DNA of 64,000 nucleotides. Origin: Leptasterias polaris. Taxonomy: Eukaryota > Echinodermata > Asteroidea > Forcipulatida > Asteriidae. Below the pieces are notes generated by a model that saw only the letters and a list, made by a program, of their open reading frames with translations, ran no database searches and was not told the DNA's origin. The DNA lies in NCBI GenBank assembly GCA_037783415.1, contig JAZGTN010000022.1, positions 6,236,001 through 6,300,000 of the forward strand, in the 5' to 3' direction. Position 1 is the first letter of the stretch. Every line of letters begins with the position of its first letter. This document shows positions 12,901 to 43,000 of this stretch, piece after piece. The position numbers were made by a program, and so were the translations under genes.

Positions 12901-13842
12901 ACTAGCCATGCAAATCCTAAAACCCCAGGGTAGCTGTCGAGATGAACATGACTGTTAGACTATGGACAGTACACAAGATGACTGGGAAGAAAAGTGCAAA
13001 CTTGTAACAAATAAAAGAAAAAACTCAACATATTTGAAGCCAACATAACTGTGAGTGTTAAGTTATGGTGCAATCATCTTTTGGAAGTGAGTGTTGAATT
13101 CATTCAACCTGTTTAGCTCAGTAGCTTTCATTTCAAGTTCAACCTAGATTTCATTGAAATTTGAAGTTGATGATTAATTTTTAATGAGAAACCAGACCTA
13201 CATAGATGTACATCATTAATATCCTCCAGCAAAATGATTAAAATCGCAACCCGCTAGAGCTGAAAAGGGAGCCCTTTCAACACACAGGCAGTCATATCAA
13301 TGGTTGCGCTTTTGTATTCCATTCCATTATACACTTTCTCTATAGATCTGCAAATATTTCCTTTGAAGATAATTTCAGACAATTTTAATTTCAGACAATA
13401 ATTTCTCCTGGACAACCAATCATCACTCGTCCTATCAATCAGTTATCACAGCATACTCTAGCTTTTCATTTTGACAATTATTTAAAGATTGTAAGTTAAA
13501 CTCTTGTACTGATAGCCCAGGTTGGACTCCTCCATTACATGCATTGCAACTGACGTCCTACTAGGGCTATTGTTTTGAATTCTTTTCTAACAGATATCAC
13601 ACTTCTGACACACTTTACAAGACCCAAGGCTTCGTTTGTTATTTTTTAGACATGTATGATGTATGTACAATTTATCAATTTATTACAGCGATATGTCGCC
13701 ATTGGGATGTTTACATTCCTATACCTTGTGGATATCCGGCCGGAGAATATCCATTACGCGAGAAATGTCAAGAAAATAAACACTAAAGAAAGTCTGAATC
13801 TGTTTATTCAACATGACATTTATATTTCTTTCGATCTCATGA
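6940..13842. other. 6.9-kb stretch with no recognised gene
   Basis: AT-rich with only short, unconvincing ORFs on both strands. The minus-strand ORF at 8323-8619 and a 75-nt exon-like minus-strand segment at 8735-8809 were considered and not accepted. A perfect hairpin lies at 9122-9176. This may be intronic or 3'-UTR sequence of an unseen gene. Confidence 0.5.
9122..9176. repeat. Perfect 21-bp inverted repeat with 13-nt loop
   Basis: The left arm 9122-9142 (begins ACAGGCCATGGCC, ends CAGTGAT) is exactly complementary to 9156-9176. The stem contains the inner palindrome GGCCATGGCC, so alternative cruciform pairings exist. It could be a small MITE remnant, a transcribed hairpin or chance. Confidence 0.75.
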
Positions 13843-14865
13843 TACAGTCGACTCCTGTTATTACGAGCTCGCATGTTACGAGGTACCGGTTAATACAAGG
13901 TTTTTTGCCGGTTCCAAACTGCCCCGTGCGTGTTTCAATGCATTTAAATACGGCTTACAAATACGAGCACGGCAGTAACGAGAACACGGTTACAATGAGG
14001 TACTTTTGTCGGCCGGTTATGAGCAAAACATTGTTTTCAACCCTTTTGAAACGAGAATAATAAAAACCCCAACAAAGGAAATACCTTTAACACTAACAGC
14101 CTGAAAATCGTTATTTATGGCTTGTAAGACAATCAATAGAGGTGCTAACTGGACACTATTGCAAGCATGCAATGACTCATGACTGCAGTCGCGAGTCAGC
14201 GAGCAGGTTGTTAATTCCAAACTCCAGACAATGGTGGGATTAGGAGGCTTGCATGTTTCAAACAACAGAGCAGATTCCATACTATAGTCAGCATTCATCA
14301 ATTCATGTGAAATCTTCACAAAACATACTGATCCATTGAGTTTTACAAGTGCTTGATGTGCATTTCTAGCAGAAAAAGCCCCACCTCAACTGAAAACTAA
14401 AATATTTGCGCGATCAATACTTAATGCAACAGCAAGATTTCCCTGGTATCCCGCGTTAGCAATGAACCATCTAGCATTACAATGGTGGTTACCAATCAAA
14501 ATCAAGATTCTATTTGTTGACTGCTGCGACCGAAGTTTTGCACGGAAACTTCGCTAAACAAGAACAGCAAGTTAAAATCTCAGACATTTGTTCAAGCATG
14601 CAAAATGTAAATTGATTTTATAAATTAACTTTCAAGCTAAACTAACTAAATTAAAACAGTTTTATTCGCCCAATTTTGTGCTTGTTTGTGCGGTACATGC
14701 ACACAGTTATCCACTGTATTGCATGCAGCAGCCATGTGTACACGTGCGGCCATTATGTCATGCACTTTGTGCATTGATATTATCGCGATCGGATATTGCG
14801 AGCTTCGGATATTACGAGGAAAACGGGCTAGTCCGGCGGACCTCGTATTAACGAGAGTCGACTGT
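13843..14865. mobile_element. 1.0-kb pogo/mariner-like TIR element
   Basis: The left end is TA then CAGTCGACTCCTGTTATTAC; the right end, reverse-complemented, is TA then CAGTCGACTCTCGTTAATAC. A TA dinucleotide at both ends fits the TA target site of the Tc1/mariner/pogo superfamily. The subterminal parts repeat TACGAG-like words (ATTACGAG, TAACGAG, TTGCGAG) on both sides, as expected for transposase-binding repeats. No transposase is encoded; the ORFs at 13656-14060 and 14686-14982 cross the ends. A short relative lies at 25697-25873. Confidence 0.75.
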
Positions 14866-15877
14866 AAATTTAATGTCATGACCTTTGCAGTTAATGTGAA
14901 ACACTGTATTTGTGGGGGTGAGCCAAAACAACCAATTAATTTCTTCATAAACTCAGCACAACTAGAGCAAAATATTGATTAGACTGGAGCTACATTGTAC
15001 TGGTACATACTCCATGCTCATGATACTGTTTGTAAGTCATGACACAGACGTGACAGTACCACCAGTAAACATTTAATACACTGCATCCAGTCCACACTAT
15101 GGGTACATTTAACATCCCCATATAATCACCAAATACTTTACAATTTGTACAAAACTACCAAAGTTATACAAATGAAAATTGCGTCATATGATTCTTGCTC
15201 TGTATGTGGTGTACGCAATGAATAAAGTGTGGTGGTCGTGTAGGCCTGCTAGGCCTATTGACTATTGGTATCATCATATGAAATTCAGACAGTCATGGTG
15301 GAAATAAAAACAATAGCCTTTATCTATATTGTTGTCACGAAAATATGTGCGAATTTAAATACAGTAAGCTTGAAAAATGTATCTAACACTTACACTAACA
15401 ACCATATACTTCGAACCTGGTGTAAAAATCCTATTAAAAACGACAGACGACCATTTTTTGTAGGCCCCTCTCTCCTCTGATCTGACTGAGGCCGAGGGGC
15501 ATTACAAACAACCAAATGGAGGCGGAGCAGCTCAAGCCACGTTTTCAACCCTTCCGGGTTAACAAAACATACATTGCCTTCATAACAAAAATTCACCACA
15601 CAAAATCACTTTTTTTATGGGACTTACGTTCAAGCTTTACTGCTAAGTTATGTCGTCTGTCCGTTGCTCTGTAAATAAATTCAGGAACTCACGACTGAGA
15701 CATGTTTTTGTCAACACTATATGTATGTTTAACAGTCCGTCGCAACGTTAGTCCTCCATACTGCTTGTTCTTTGACTACGTTTTTTGTGCAGTACATTTA
15801 TTTTGTCGATCCCATGCATGCAAAATGCATCACAAGACACACACACACACCACGGACACAGTTCAGCAGACGTTCTC

Positions 15878-16031
15878 TATAGACCTTATGCATATGACGT
15901 CATTTGAGTAGGGCGCCCTCACCTAGAGGTCAAAGGAAGACGCCGCGCGTACAAATCAGCGCGTTTCCATTGTTTCATCATCAGTTTACCTCTAAGATGG
16001 CGGCTTGGTGACGTCAATGCATAAGGTCTAT
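15878..16031. mobile_element. 154-bp MITE with CRE-like ends
   Basis: The left end ATAGACCTTATGCATATGAC and the reverse-complemented right end ATAGACCTTATGCATTGACG match for about 23 nt and include TGACGTCA, a consensus cAMP response element. The core holds AGATGGCGGC. Short, non-coding, with paired ends: a typical MITE. Confidence 0.75.
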
Positions 16032-16392
16032 TGATTATGCATACACACAGTTACATTGGAAATCACCGGGGCGCATCACACACGTAAAACACGCCCAACG
16101 TCAAAAGCTAACTTCAATAATTCAACTCATTATTGATGTTAAAATGGAAAACAAAAGTAACATTTTTAAAATATTTTTATTGATTTAGTAGCCCCTGTAA
16201 ACATTTGGAGGAAAAATCTATTTAAAATAGTAGATTTATTATTTAGTTCTAAAATAATAATATCAATCCGCATTCTAACTGGTTATCGATTATCACTAGA
16301 GGACGCTGTTCAAAATTAACGGTAATGTTCGTGAGTGTGTCGTCCGTGTGAAAAAGCTTAATCGTCGTCTGCTAGAACCGTGCAACTATAAA

Positions 16393-17051
16393 TGTGACGG
16401 GCTCTGTGAAAATGAGTCACTTGGGGGGACAATTCACTTTTGAGTTTTATACATGGCTGTAAAGAGCACACAACAAGCTTAATTTTGACATCTCTTACAC
16501 ACTTGTGTCATTTTTGGTTCAAAAGTTATGACCTTTTGAAAAACAAAATATGTCGATATCTGAAAATAACCCCTAATGGAGAAACGGCCCGTTTAATAAA
16601 AAAAAATCAAATATTGATGTCAAAAGAGAAATACTATTATTTTGTTTAGAGTTCATAGATACCACAATGTTCCTCAATTGCTACAGACTTGAAATTTTGG
16701 GGGAAGTTTTATTAGTGTATTCACATGACGATGCAATTTTAATATTTTCAAAACTAATTACAAATAACCTTATTTGCATATCTGACATAAATTAAAGGGA
16801 GACATTTACAATGCCTTGTAAAGTACAAAATAGGAACAAAAGGGTCATTAAAAACTGTTTTTATTCATGTTTATAAAAATAAAAAAAAGTTTCTTTTTAA
16901 GAATTATGAAAAGATAGACCCTTAAGAGGCAAGAAACCGTTTTATCACAAAATTTTATTTCAATTTTTGTTTCACCCTCCCAACACTCAACTGCCCCGTA
17001 ATTGAAAGTGGGTTGTGCGACAAGCGACTCATTTTCGTAGAGCCCGTCACA
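16393..17051. mobile_element. 659-bp TIR element
   Basis: The left end TGTGACGGGCTCTGTGAAAA and the reverse-complemented right end TGTGACGGGCTCTACGAAAA match over about 30 nt, continuing with TGAGTCRCTTG. The interior is non-coding. No clear target-site duplication was seen. Confidence 0.7.
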
Positions 17052-17524
17052 AATTTACAATCAAACAACATTTTTACTTCTGTTGAATCTATACAGAAAG
17101 TATAATTATATTTTGCTATGCACCCCATTTTAAAAAACATTTTGTCGTTGAAAGAGCTGTTTTAAAACAAACAAACAAACAAACCAAAATAGGCTACGCA
17201 ACGGACAATGAAAGACATATTTTAAAAACAGCAGCACGCAAAGACACGTTTATCCTTATTATTTTAGAATACTAATCTTTGGCAGATTATTTCATACAAC
17301 TTCATCGACTAAAGGAAAAAAGGTTTTCAACAAGTTAAATCCATGTTCCCTCCTCTATTTCAAATTGTCTGTGTAAGCATGCTGACTGATGATACTTCAT
17401 GTTTATTTCTTTACTTTCTTGTATTTGCTGGTTGTTAATAATTATTTTATTATGTTTTTCATAATGTTAAAGATTCCGTCGGCCCATGGCCGCGATTGAA
17501 TGTTTTTTAATAAAACGATTCAAA

Positions 17525-17851
17525 TCTCACTTGGTGTATCCCAACATATGCATAAAATAACAAGCCTGTGAAAATTTGGGCTCAATTGGTCATTGAAGTT
17601 GCAAGAAAATGATGAAAGAAAAAACACCCTTGTTGTAAATTAGTGTGCTTTCAGATAGGAATAAAAGGCTTCCGGCCAGAAGTCTTTTATTATTTTAGTG
17701 AGAAATTACCTCTTTCTCAAAAACTACGTTACTTCAGAGGGAGTCGTTTCTCACAATGTTTTATACTACCAACAGCTCTCCGTTGCTCGTTACCAAGTAA
17801 GTTTTTATGCTAATATATATTTTGAGTAATTACCAAACGTGTACAGTGCCT
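17525..17851 (-). mobile_element. TTAA-type MITE, truncated copy
   Basis: Reverse-oriented relative of the full element at 32405-32773. They share long stretches, such as TTGGTGTATCCCAACATATG and the block around GCTCTCCGTTGCTCGTTACC. The right end is intact (CAGTGCCTTTAA, TTAA at 17852-17855); the other terminus is missing beyond about 17525. Confidence 0.85.
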
Positions 17852-18440
17852 TTAAACTGGGCATCCAAAGAGGAAATAAACGTTGGTGGGGGAAATTCCC
17901 TCTACCTAGCTCGACGGGGTTGCCAATGTTTTTTCATCGCTACTAGCACCTGGCAGAAAAAGTGTGGCGTATCTTGTATGGAAACTACCGCCCGGGCATT
18001 TGAAGAACCCAAAGTCGTCATTCATTCGGCCTTTTGCGATCATAGATCGCCCGACTATCTTACTAAATCGAAACAATGATTGATTCCCTGACCTGCATGC
18101 ATCCCGCTTGTTTCACCACGGGTTTGTCCTTTTCACCAAAATGGGACTTCGCTTAACAACTTTGATGAAATTACAATATGTCCCCCACCCATCGACGCCC
18201 TTAATTGGTACCTCCTAATAATGTTCTGTAAAAAACATGTCAGAAATTAAGTGATAAGGAAGATTGAAGTGATGTCTTACGACCCATATAAGATTTCCAA
18301 ACTTCTTGTTGTACTTTTTATAAAAGTTGTGCTTTTATAAAACTGACATTAACTCCAACAAAGTATTTTATGTCCTATTTTATGGGATGGCGCTTATACA
18401 CACGCGAAAACTCACAATCGTACTATACAATAATTCGAAG

Positions 18441-18503
18441 TCAGATTACGTTTCGAGAGGGCGCCCTGTAAATGGTCCTTTCGCTTACTGTTCACAATCC
18501 AAA

Positions 18504-18506
<3 letters not shown>
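18441..18506 (+). promoter_or_regulatory. Putative RPS15 start region with TOP-like tract
   Basis: Just before the proposed RPS15 initiator ATG (18504-18506) lies GTCCTTTCGCTTAC, which resembles the 5' terminal oligopyrimidine start of ribosomal-protein mRNAs. A leader of about 25 nt would follow. No TATA box is evident. This is inference from motif and position, and depends on exon 1 being placed correctly. Confidence 0.45.
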
Positions 18507-28410
<9,904 letters not shown>

Positions 28411-28487
28411 ATCGGCAGAGACAATGGAAGGGCGGGGGTGTTTTATTGTTGGACCTTGTGTAATTGATGATGATGGGGAAAAAGTTA

Positions 28488-28493
28488 AATAAA
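28488..28493 (+). terminator. RPS15 poly(A) signal AATAAA
   Basis: Canonical AATAAA 78 nt after the RPS15 stop codon, in AGTTAAATAAACGTAGG. It fits the short 3' UTRs usual for ribosomal-protein genes. Confidence 0.8.
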
Positions 28494-30112
28494 CGTAGGC
28501 TATAAATGCCTTACAGTGAAAAGTAATTGTGTTATTTATTTCCCAGTCTTTTTGTGTGAAGTTTTAAAATAAGAGAAGGTGTTTAACTATTTCTTCAGCG
28601 ATAATCCATATGAATGGTCGCGCCACGAACAGACACGTGGGTTTAAAATTTTCAAATTACTAATCTCTCACTAGGTTTGCCATTCTGTGTTTCCACAAAA
28701 GTAATATCGGGATATGCCACTTATTCATTGAAATACATAGCGCCAAACAACACGGACACAAATTGTTCAGTCTGTTATGTCATTTAATACACAACACAAC
28801 ACTCAAAATGTAGTTATCAACGTTATTTAATAAAGGATCTACTGGTAATGGACAAGGTCCCAATTTCCTAAAGCTGGCTAAGCGTATTATGGTTACCAGC
28901 CAAAATACCATGTCACATGTACCCTCTCTGACTGGTATCCTTATTTTCGCTTAAATAACTATTAATTTAGGCCCTATGAAATGGTGAAGAGGGATGTACT
29001 TCTGAACAAAATCTTATCTTACTGGATGCGGTCATGCGCCAAATATTTTCTGTTTTTAGAGACATTGGCCCTTAATTACAAAGAATCCTTAATTAAGTAA
29101 AATTATGTTAAGTTTATGCAAACATTCCCACTAAAGAGATAAATAAATTAGTCCAGAGGTTGACATGAGCAGATTTTCTCTTTAGTTGTACTTGTACCCT
29201 ACACCAATGTGTGAAAAGTGCTTTATACTCGGTGATTTTTCTCTGAATCCTGCGGGAAAACAATCCACAGGCACACGACCACCTCGCAATTTTAGAGCAG
29301 ATGTCCTACTAGATCGACAAGAGGCCAGTTCCAGTCCTGTACTTTGCAGCTCATGAGTACAGTGCTACATCACACATCAGTTGAAACCTCAAATTATATT
29401 TTAGTTTACTGATGAATAATTTAAGATGTAAGATGATTGTTAACTGCAAGCCCTGAATGTTAAATTTCAGAATATTAAATCTATATACAAAAAAGAAAAG
29501 AAAAATGCCCTAAAACTTTACAAATCCAAGTTTCACTCATTCCTAAAACCAACAGGAACAAACCTTTCAACAATGGGATACATTTCATTACTCGATCACC
29601 TAAACATGTATTGTGTTCAACAAAAGCATTAACATAACATGCTTTTTTTTACAAACCAAATTAAACACTATATACGACCCCAAAAATGACAGACCTGCTG
29701 CAAAATCAAGCTTTTTGTAATGCTTGAAGTGTGTATTGTATTCCTCAAACAAAATAGTTGTCTCTAATTAACAAAGTTTACTTATTGCCAGTCGTGTTCA
29801 CACCCACAATTTGAAGGATTTACTACTGCTGGATTTACAATACCAACATAGTAACCGTGCAGACATTTTTGTTTTCTCACTAAAGGCCGTTTTTGAAACC
29901 ACAGCTTCAGCTTGGCATCTGGCTTAACAGGCTCTGTCCACCTGTTTGATGCTCCATACCGAGAGCGCATGTTTTTAAAACAAAATCCTGAACTGGAGCA
30001 CTTGCTAGAGCCCAATCCCAAGCTGTGGTAGTGAAAAGTGCCCAAGTGTTCAAACCTAAGCTTGAGAGAAACCAGTATCTATCATTGTTATTAAAGACAA
30101 GGAACGTTTAGC
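28494..30112. other. Convergent intergenic region RPS15/NDUFS7
   Basis: Carries a degraded GGGCCCAATTTCAT-family MITE near 28858-28984 (CCCAATTTCCTAAAGCTGG ... GGCCCTATGAAAT) and presumably the 3' UTR of NDUFS7. The ORF at 29782-30045 on the minus strand has no family character. No clear poly(A) signal for NDUFS7 was found by eye. Confidence 0.5.
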
Positions 30113-36503
<6,391 letters not shown>

Positions 36504-37892
36504 TTTGTCGAGAGGTTGATTATAAAACATCGTAAGAGTCAATTGAGGGCGGGCTTCATACGGCAATTGGGCAATAATGGTAGGCCTACGGGGCGGTACG
36601 GCGGGTGCACCACACACTAAATAAACCCCCTTAGGAACCAATGCTAAATGCTAAATATTAAAAAATACTCAAACAAAAGTTTAAGTCACTAAGCCTCTCG
36701 AAAACCAATCAAACATATTTTTGGACAATTAAACTTCAGATGTTTTTCACATTTTTGGCAGGTCAGCCGTTTGAAATTTTTGCTAACTACCCCAGAAAAG
36801 AACACCCCCGAAATTGAGCTTTTTCCCAAACCAAATTGCTGCCAGTTTTCGTGAAGCACTTCCCAAGTCGAATAGGGCCAACTTTAACACCTAAATTTAT
36901 CAAGTCTCCCCAAAAGTTGAAATACAGAACACCCAGGTTGTGATAAATTCTTATAATTACACACATATTAATTGCATGACCCCCAAAACGTCTAATTCAG
37001 AATGATAATCAGCTTGGCGTATGAACTTTTGCCTATTAAGTGGTGCACGAGTTTGGGAGGGGTCATATTCCCCATCGTGTTATGCCATCAATTCTTTGTT
37101 GGGAACCGTGTAGGGAGTTTTCACCAATCAACTGATTTGCTGACAATGGTAACGGAATTTACAGTCAAGGATTGTTTTGGAAATATATTTTCTTATCATC
37201 CTGTTATTTGTTTGCGATTCGTCAATTTCCCGGGATTTTCCCCATCAATGAGGTCAGGTAAACGGTTCTTTTTAAACATTTAAACTTTGAAACAAAATTG
37301 AGCCACGTGGTTGGTCAATACTTATTTGTAAATAATCACCGGAAATAATATACAACCATAGTTGGAGCATGAATTGAGATCTTACAAAATGTATAAAAGT
37401 GATTGGCAATTAATTAGAAACATTTTTATCGATGTAAGTTTAACAAAAATTACAACAAACTAGGTAGTGCACGGTTGATACTAAATCGTTCATTATTATG
37501 TTTCGATCATTGAACGATTTAGTCAAAAATCTGTTGTGCCCGTTCTCCTGAGATTTTTTGACTGACATAATTCCTAGGTGCGGATTTGAAGGGCTAAAGG
37601 CAAGTAAAGCAATCTCCTAATTTCAAGATCCAGGTAATAATAAAACGCTTCTCTGAAATATCCCAAATAGTTTAGTGAGTCCGGACCCCATGTTTCAAGA
37701 AACGTGTTTGTGGCCGGGTCACTTGCCTTTTGGGGGGGGGGGGGGGGGTGGTGGGGGTAAGGGGGTGAACGAAGAAAAACTGCAATCTCCCGATAAACGT
37801 GCCGGCGCTCTACCAACTAAGCTATCTAGCCGTAATACTTGATTTCAAATAAAAAGTAATTTCCCTTGTGGTTTATACTTAATACAAATTTG

Positions 37893-38110
37893 AAATAAAA
37901 AGTTGCACCCCCTTCTGCCGCTGATTCCCAGGTTGTAGCATAAACTTTGGTGTGATCCCTGGCTCTACGGCAGTTTCAGGTTGTATGGCTACCGACTGGT
38001 ACCCCCAAACAAATATATTGACAAAATAGAGAGACCGCCAACACATGTGCAGGCCAATAGAGCGCCGTCAATCCCGAGGTCGCAGGTTCAAGTCCCGCTC
38101 AAAAGTAAAT
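37893..38110 (+). repeat. Composite tRNA-like SINE, second copy
   Basis: Matches 33620-33880 over the tRNA-unrelated part and ends with a B-box-like GCAGGTTCAAGTCCCGCTC. The A-box region is degraded. The B-box end recurs in the duplication partner at about 58690-58712. A minus-strand A-box-like segment (TAGCTTAGTTGGTAGAGC) lies at 37802-37833. Confidence 0.55.
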
Positions 38111-38785
38111 TTTTCTTTGTTCAACCTAATGTTACTTGTATTTTTACATAACATCCGTAAATGTTTTTCTACTTAGGTTGTTATTAATAATTGACACTAT
38201 GATGGTCTGTTATAAGCGGACTTTGATTGGATTTCAGATCAGACATTTGAAAGTGTGTCTCCAAGAGGAACAGTGCCGGTGTGGACGGAGATTCTGTCCC
38301 CCGGAGATTCTGTCCCCCCATATGGAGAACTGTGTACAAACTGCTTTTGATAGCGCCCTCTTTTGAATCATCCTCCTTCAGCCCACGTTAATTTCCCATA
38401 TGGGGACAGAATCTCCGGGGGACAGATTTCCCGTGACACCGGCCTACTGTTATTGTAGTTGGGTCTGCGCGAAACGTTGCACTTTTGCCATGTCGAACTC
38501 AAGTGATTTTCGCACAGCACAGCAAAAGTGCAACAATTAAAACGAAGCGGTGACAAACGTTGAATTTAGTAAATAAGTTGAAGCATTTCAAGTGATTCAA
38601 AATGGCCGGGACGCGAGATAAATTTGCTAAGGCCGTCATGTTTCATGATGGCAATTCGAGCTGTGACACTCACCTATAATGATAATGTTGTTGAGTGGTG
38701 TTCATATGTCTCCTTTTGTAGAGTTTCAAACAAAATCCATTATTTTAATTTTGAATTTCTAATTCATATCATCGATTTGATTGAT

Positions 38786-38975
38786 ACGATATGAAGTCTC
38801 AGTGAGATTGCGGTTATTTCTCTGCATCAGCCACGCAAAACACGCCCCGCAGATTGGCTAACTCGTAGGTTAAAGACGGAGGTTTATCCACAAGAGGGCG
38901 CTATTTCAGGCAATAATGTATCGGCTATCAGGTAGACTAAAAACCACGATCACAGACTCGGTACCAAGTTTACTA
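38786..38975. mobile_element. ~190-bp MITE of the AAGTCT/CTTGGTNCCAAG family
   Basis: GAAGTCTCAGTGAGATTGCG at the left and CAGACTCGGTACCAAGTTT at the right. The body (TTATTTCTCTGCATCAGCCA, GGTTAAAGACGGAGGTT, ACAAGAGGGCGCTATTTCAG) is shared with the larger relative at 61925-62752. The left end has lost part of the palindrome. Confidence 0.6.
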
Positions 38976-40030
38976 CCACACCCGGCCCCCAACTAAAAAT
39001 TCACAAACCATGCTTGTTGCAGACTATGCAGCGTAATTCTTTGTGCATGACGTCAGATGTGAAGGTTATTTCTTGCTCAATTGAGGGCGCTGTTTCGCAT
39101 CTTTCGCCAGGAAAAGATAATAAAATTCGTCACTAGTCAATCATACTTTCACCATTATTTTGTGTATTTTGGATGCGCCCAATGTTGTGAGTATAAATTA
39201 GTTCATTTGAAGTTAAAGATTATAAGTTTAAAGGCACTGGACACGTTTGGTAATTACTCAAAATATATTGTTGTGTTGCATTTTACGTACAGTAGGATTA
39301 CAAATTCCTCCAGCTGTACTCTAACTCGTTTACGGGTTACGTAACCAATTCATTATTTAAAGTAGCTTTCTGCCTTTGTTCAGCGCAGTTGGTTCTCCGG
39401 CGTGATGCCGTCAACATCTCCTACACCTTCGTTATTTCATTTTGTGACTTCTGTACAACATGTAGTTTGTTAATTAAACCTCTGGACCCAGAATAGAATT
39501 TGTCAACTTTGTTTTCTCCTTTCGTTCGCCCGTCCTGGTACCTCCCCTGGTAACAACATATGGTGGAAGATCCGAGTCGGAAAGGTTAGAATGTTGACGG
39601 GCCACGCCCTACAGCCGGCTGCCCTTGCCTTTGGTAAGTATTACTGTAAATAATAATGGTAACGCCTTCAACTTTACGATTTGTTTTGTATGGTGGCAAA
39701 GACAGCAATAATATTATGTATGACATTTATTTTCCTCTGTGATTATTGTACTGTTAATGTTATGCAGTGTAATTGCCGTGTTTTTTGTATTGTAATTGCT
39801 ATAAATCAAATGTTTATAATTATTGGTAACGTAATAAAGGCAGTGACATCAGATATTGGTGGAGTATTTTGAGTAACATTATGTCACAATGCTCAACTTA
39901 GAAACAAATTATTAAAAAACGATGACCTTAGTGTTTTTCATTCACATCAAGCGACTCCAACTCATGGTTTTACAGTAGCACGTGCAATTAGATGATCGAT
40001 GACTGCCATTGCTTCACACCAGACGACGAA

Positions 40031-43000
40031 TCAAGCATCGTTGTAGCAAGAAACTCTCCTATAAAAGTAGGGGAGATAATCCTTTCTTGTAAACAAAGAA
40101 TAATGATCGTACAACAGTGTGACTCCCTTTTTGAAAACTGACTTCTCTCTGTGTGCTTTATTTTAGGCACTTGTTACGATAAGTCATTATTACAGAGATA
40201 AAGCAGATGAATTGAATTTAACAAATAAAATAATAATATAAATGAGAAACTTCGTTTCTATACAAAAGTGATAGATGTTAATACTGAGCGTACAATACTT
40301 AATACAAATCGGTGTAAGGGTATTGAGAGTTACTCATTTTATCTGTCTTGTCTTCGTTCTCCCTTTTACTAAAGACTGCCTTACTTACCCAACGAACTTG
40401 TTGTAGGAGGATTTACTGCACGTTGACCAGCCTTTAGAACTGTCACCAGCATAAGCTGCCATAACGTATCCTGTTGGTGGACAATCATTTCCCAGGCTAT
40501 CATGGCCTAAACCTAAACTATGAGAATGGAAGAATTTGCGAAAGAGAAAAAAAAAGGCTTGACTGTCACAGATTTTACTTTAAATTTCGAGTGGACACTC
40601 ATAAATTGTTGAACTAACTGCTAGTTATATCGATTGGGTTAGGTTTGTCAGATTTTGTTTGTGGTCATGTAACACCGAAGTGTGTTTATTGGTTCAATTT
40701 TCTTAAGTGTTATACCCCCGTGGCGTGGCGTTGCCGAGCGGTCAAGTGCACTCGGCAAGAAATACACTTAACCATTAACTTCGCCCCGGATGGGACGCAA
40801 CTTCGCCCCGGATGGGACGCATAGTGTTTTGCACGTAAAAGAACCCATACAGTGCACTTATCGTAAGGCAGGGTGTACTTTTGGTTGTTACTCCACAAGT
40901 TAATGGCCATAAAAACTTACTTGATAAAGATATTACTTGTAGATATTATTAAACATAAATGTATATTTGCAGAAAAAGTTAATTTTCTCCAAAAATGTTG
41001 AACACCATGATTGCGAAGACCCCTATCCTTTAGTGCTGGGGGCTAAAGGATGGTTTATAAAGGATGGGTATGACTAAGAGATTGGGCCGAAGAAGCGTTC
41101 GAACCTTGGCTGTATAACAATAGTATAGAGATCAGTGAGCCGCACCAACGCATGTTGGTTAGGCTACGCCGCATTTTTCGCTGGTAATCCGCAGCTCATT
41201 TTTGCCCCGCGTTGAAGAAAGCTGTGTCATATTTTGTGACGTCATATGCTGTAATTATTGTCCACCACAATGAAGTTTCGCATCAAATAAGACTTCTTTG
41301 TATGCGCAGTCGCCTACACACTGGTTCATGAAGACGCACACAATCACGAAGAATAATTTAATAACGGTCTATCTGTCAATGTTTTACTTTTTAAAATCAA
41401 CAAAAGAGAATCAAAATTCATGTGGACTTTTGTTCAAATTGACATAAACACAATTTTCATGGATTTTCTGGAAAGTTCATCTTATGGGTAAGGAGTTTGT
41501 CTTTTTAACCATTATGTTAATCGATGATAATATGGCCAAACGTAACCAACATTTTTATAATACATTAAAAATCTTGTTCTGCTTCTTTCAACATAACTAC
41601 TTGTTTAGCGCGGTTGTGCGCACGCCGTTAACCCAAACTACACTGCGCCGCTAAGCATAATGACATTATGCCTTCGGATTGGACGCTTTTTGGCTTTAAA
41701 GGGCGTTTGTTATGGAATGAATATGTTTGGAAAGATGTTTTAAATGTATAATATAAAGATACACACAAATATCCTTCACATTGTGTGGTTTACCCCTTTA
41801 CTTCATGAACTAACACGGTTTTATTTTTGATGTACCATTTAATTAATGTTTTATTTATTGACTCTCACCTCTGACGTCGAAAAACTGACACCATACACTT
41901 TCTCCGTCTTTATATACAGATTACAGTAAAAGTCTGGTACGACAAGTGAAGTAATTTGTGCCGCATCTACTCATTTTAAACTCGGTCACAGTATTAATTA
42001 TATTATTATAATCACACAATTTGGAGGTATGTTTTGTGTGCATAGACATTTATAGCCCAGCACCTAATCCGAAGTGAACTTGATCATGTTTAATCTGAAG
42101 TAAGAAAGTTGTAACTCCTTCCTTGGAAGGTTCTTTGCTCCATGGTTTATACTTACTTATGCCCAATCTCATGGCTGAGCGTAATGGTAGCATCTAAACT
42201 ATGGAAGGAAGTGACCGATGCCGAAAATATGTCTCCACAGCTGTTTAAAAATCCAATGCCATTTGTTGTTCCATTGTCTAGTTTCCATCTGTCGAGATAT
42301 ATACATTGCAAATTGTGTTACTTCTGCCAAGGTACTTATATTTTCACCCCTTGGTTATGTGTTTAAGAAGAAGTCTGCCCGTCTGTCTGACGTAATTATC
42401 GATCAAAAAATAGGCCCCAACCTCAAGGTTTTGAAAAACTAGAAACGCTTCTGCCGTTGATGGCGTGCGTCAAAATGACAATACTTTGAAGTCATGTGTG
42501 GGATGTTGCTTTGATATACCTCCATGCTGCAACAAATCGGCTATACAAAACGGAGCTCCCCACCACCCACATATCAGGTAACATGAGCACCATTCATTTT
42601 CTGTGTGTACTTACTTTCCACTATAGATAGAGTCCTCATGTGAGTTGGGGAAAATTACAAGTCTCAACCCCACGTTAAAATGGTATAAATTGCCATTGCA
42701 TTCGATACCCTCCCAGTGCAAAATTTGATAACATCCAAAACATCTGTTGACATTACTCTGAGACAAATTTGTCTCTACACTTTTGTGCGGGGATGTTTTG
42801 GTTCATAACTGACTTTCTCTGAGCGAAATTTGAAACCTGACGTCATTGGATTTCAACAACTATAATGGAACTTTACATTCCAAGGAGGAATTTTTTGGTC
42901 ATTGAAAATGTCAAATTAAAGGACGTTTTGATTGAATATTATTAAAAGTCAGTTATGAACCAAAACATACCCGTAAAAACTTAATGAAAAGATCAATTTT

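Larger units (their letters stand above)
14866..18440. other. Gene-free stretch upstream of RPS15, mostly MITEs
   Basis: No coding exon recognised. Three inverted-repeat elements lie inside (15878-16031, 16393-17051, 17525-17851), and the rest is AT-rich. The ORF at 17807-18079 starts inside a MITE and shows no family character. Confidence 0.5.

Noticed and set aside
29782..30045. 87-codon minus-strand ORF downstream of NDUFS7
   Set aside because: It lies in the probable NDUFS7 3' UTR; no recognisable domain.
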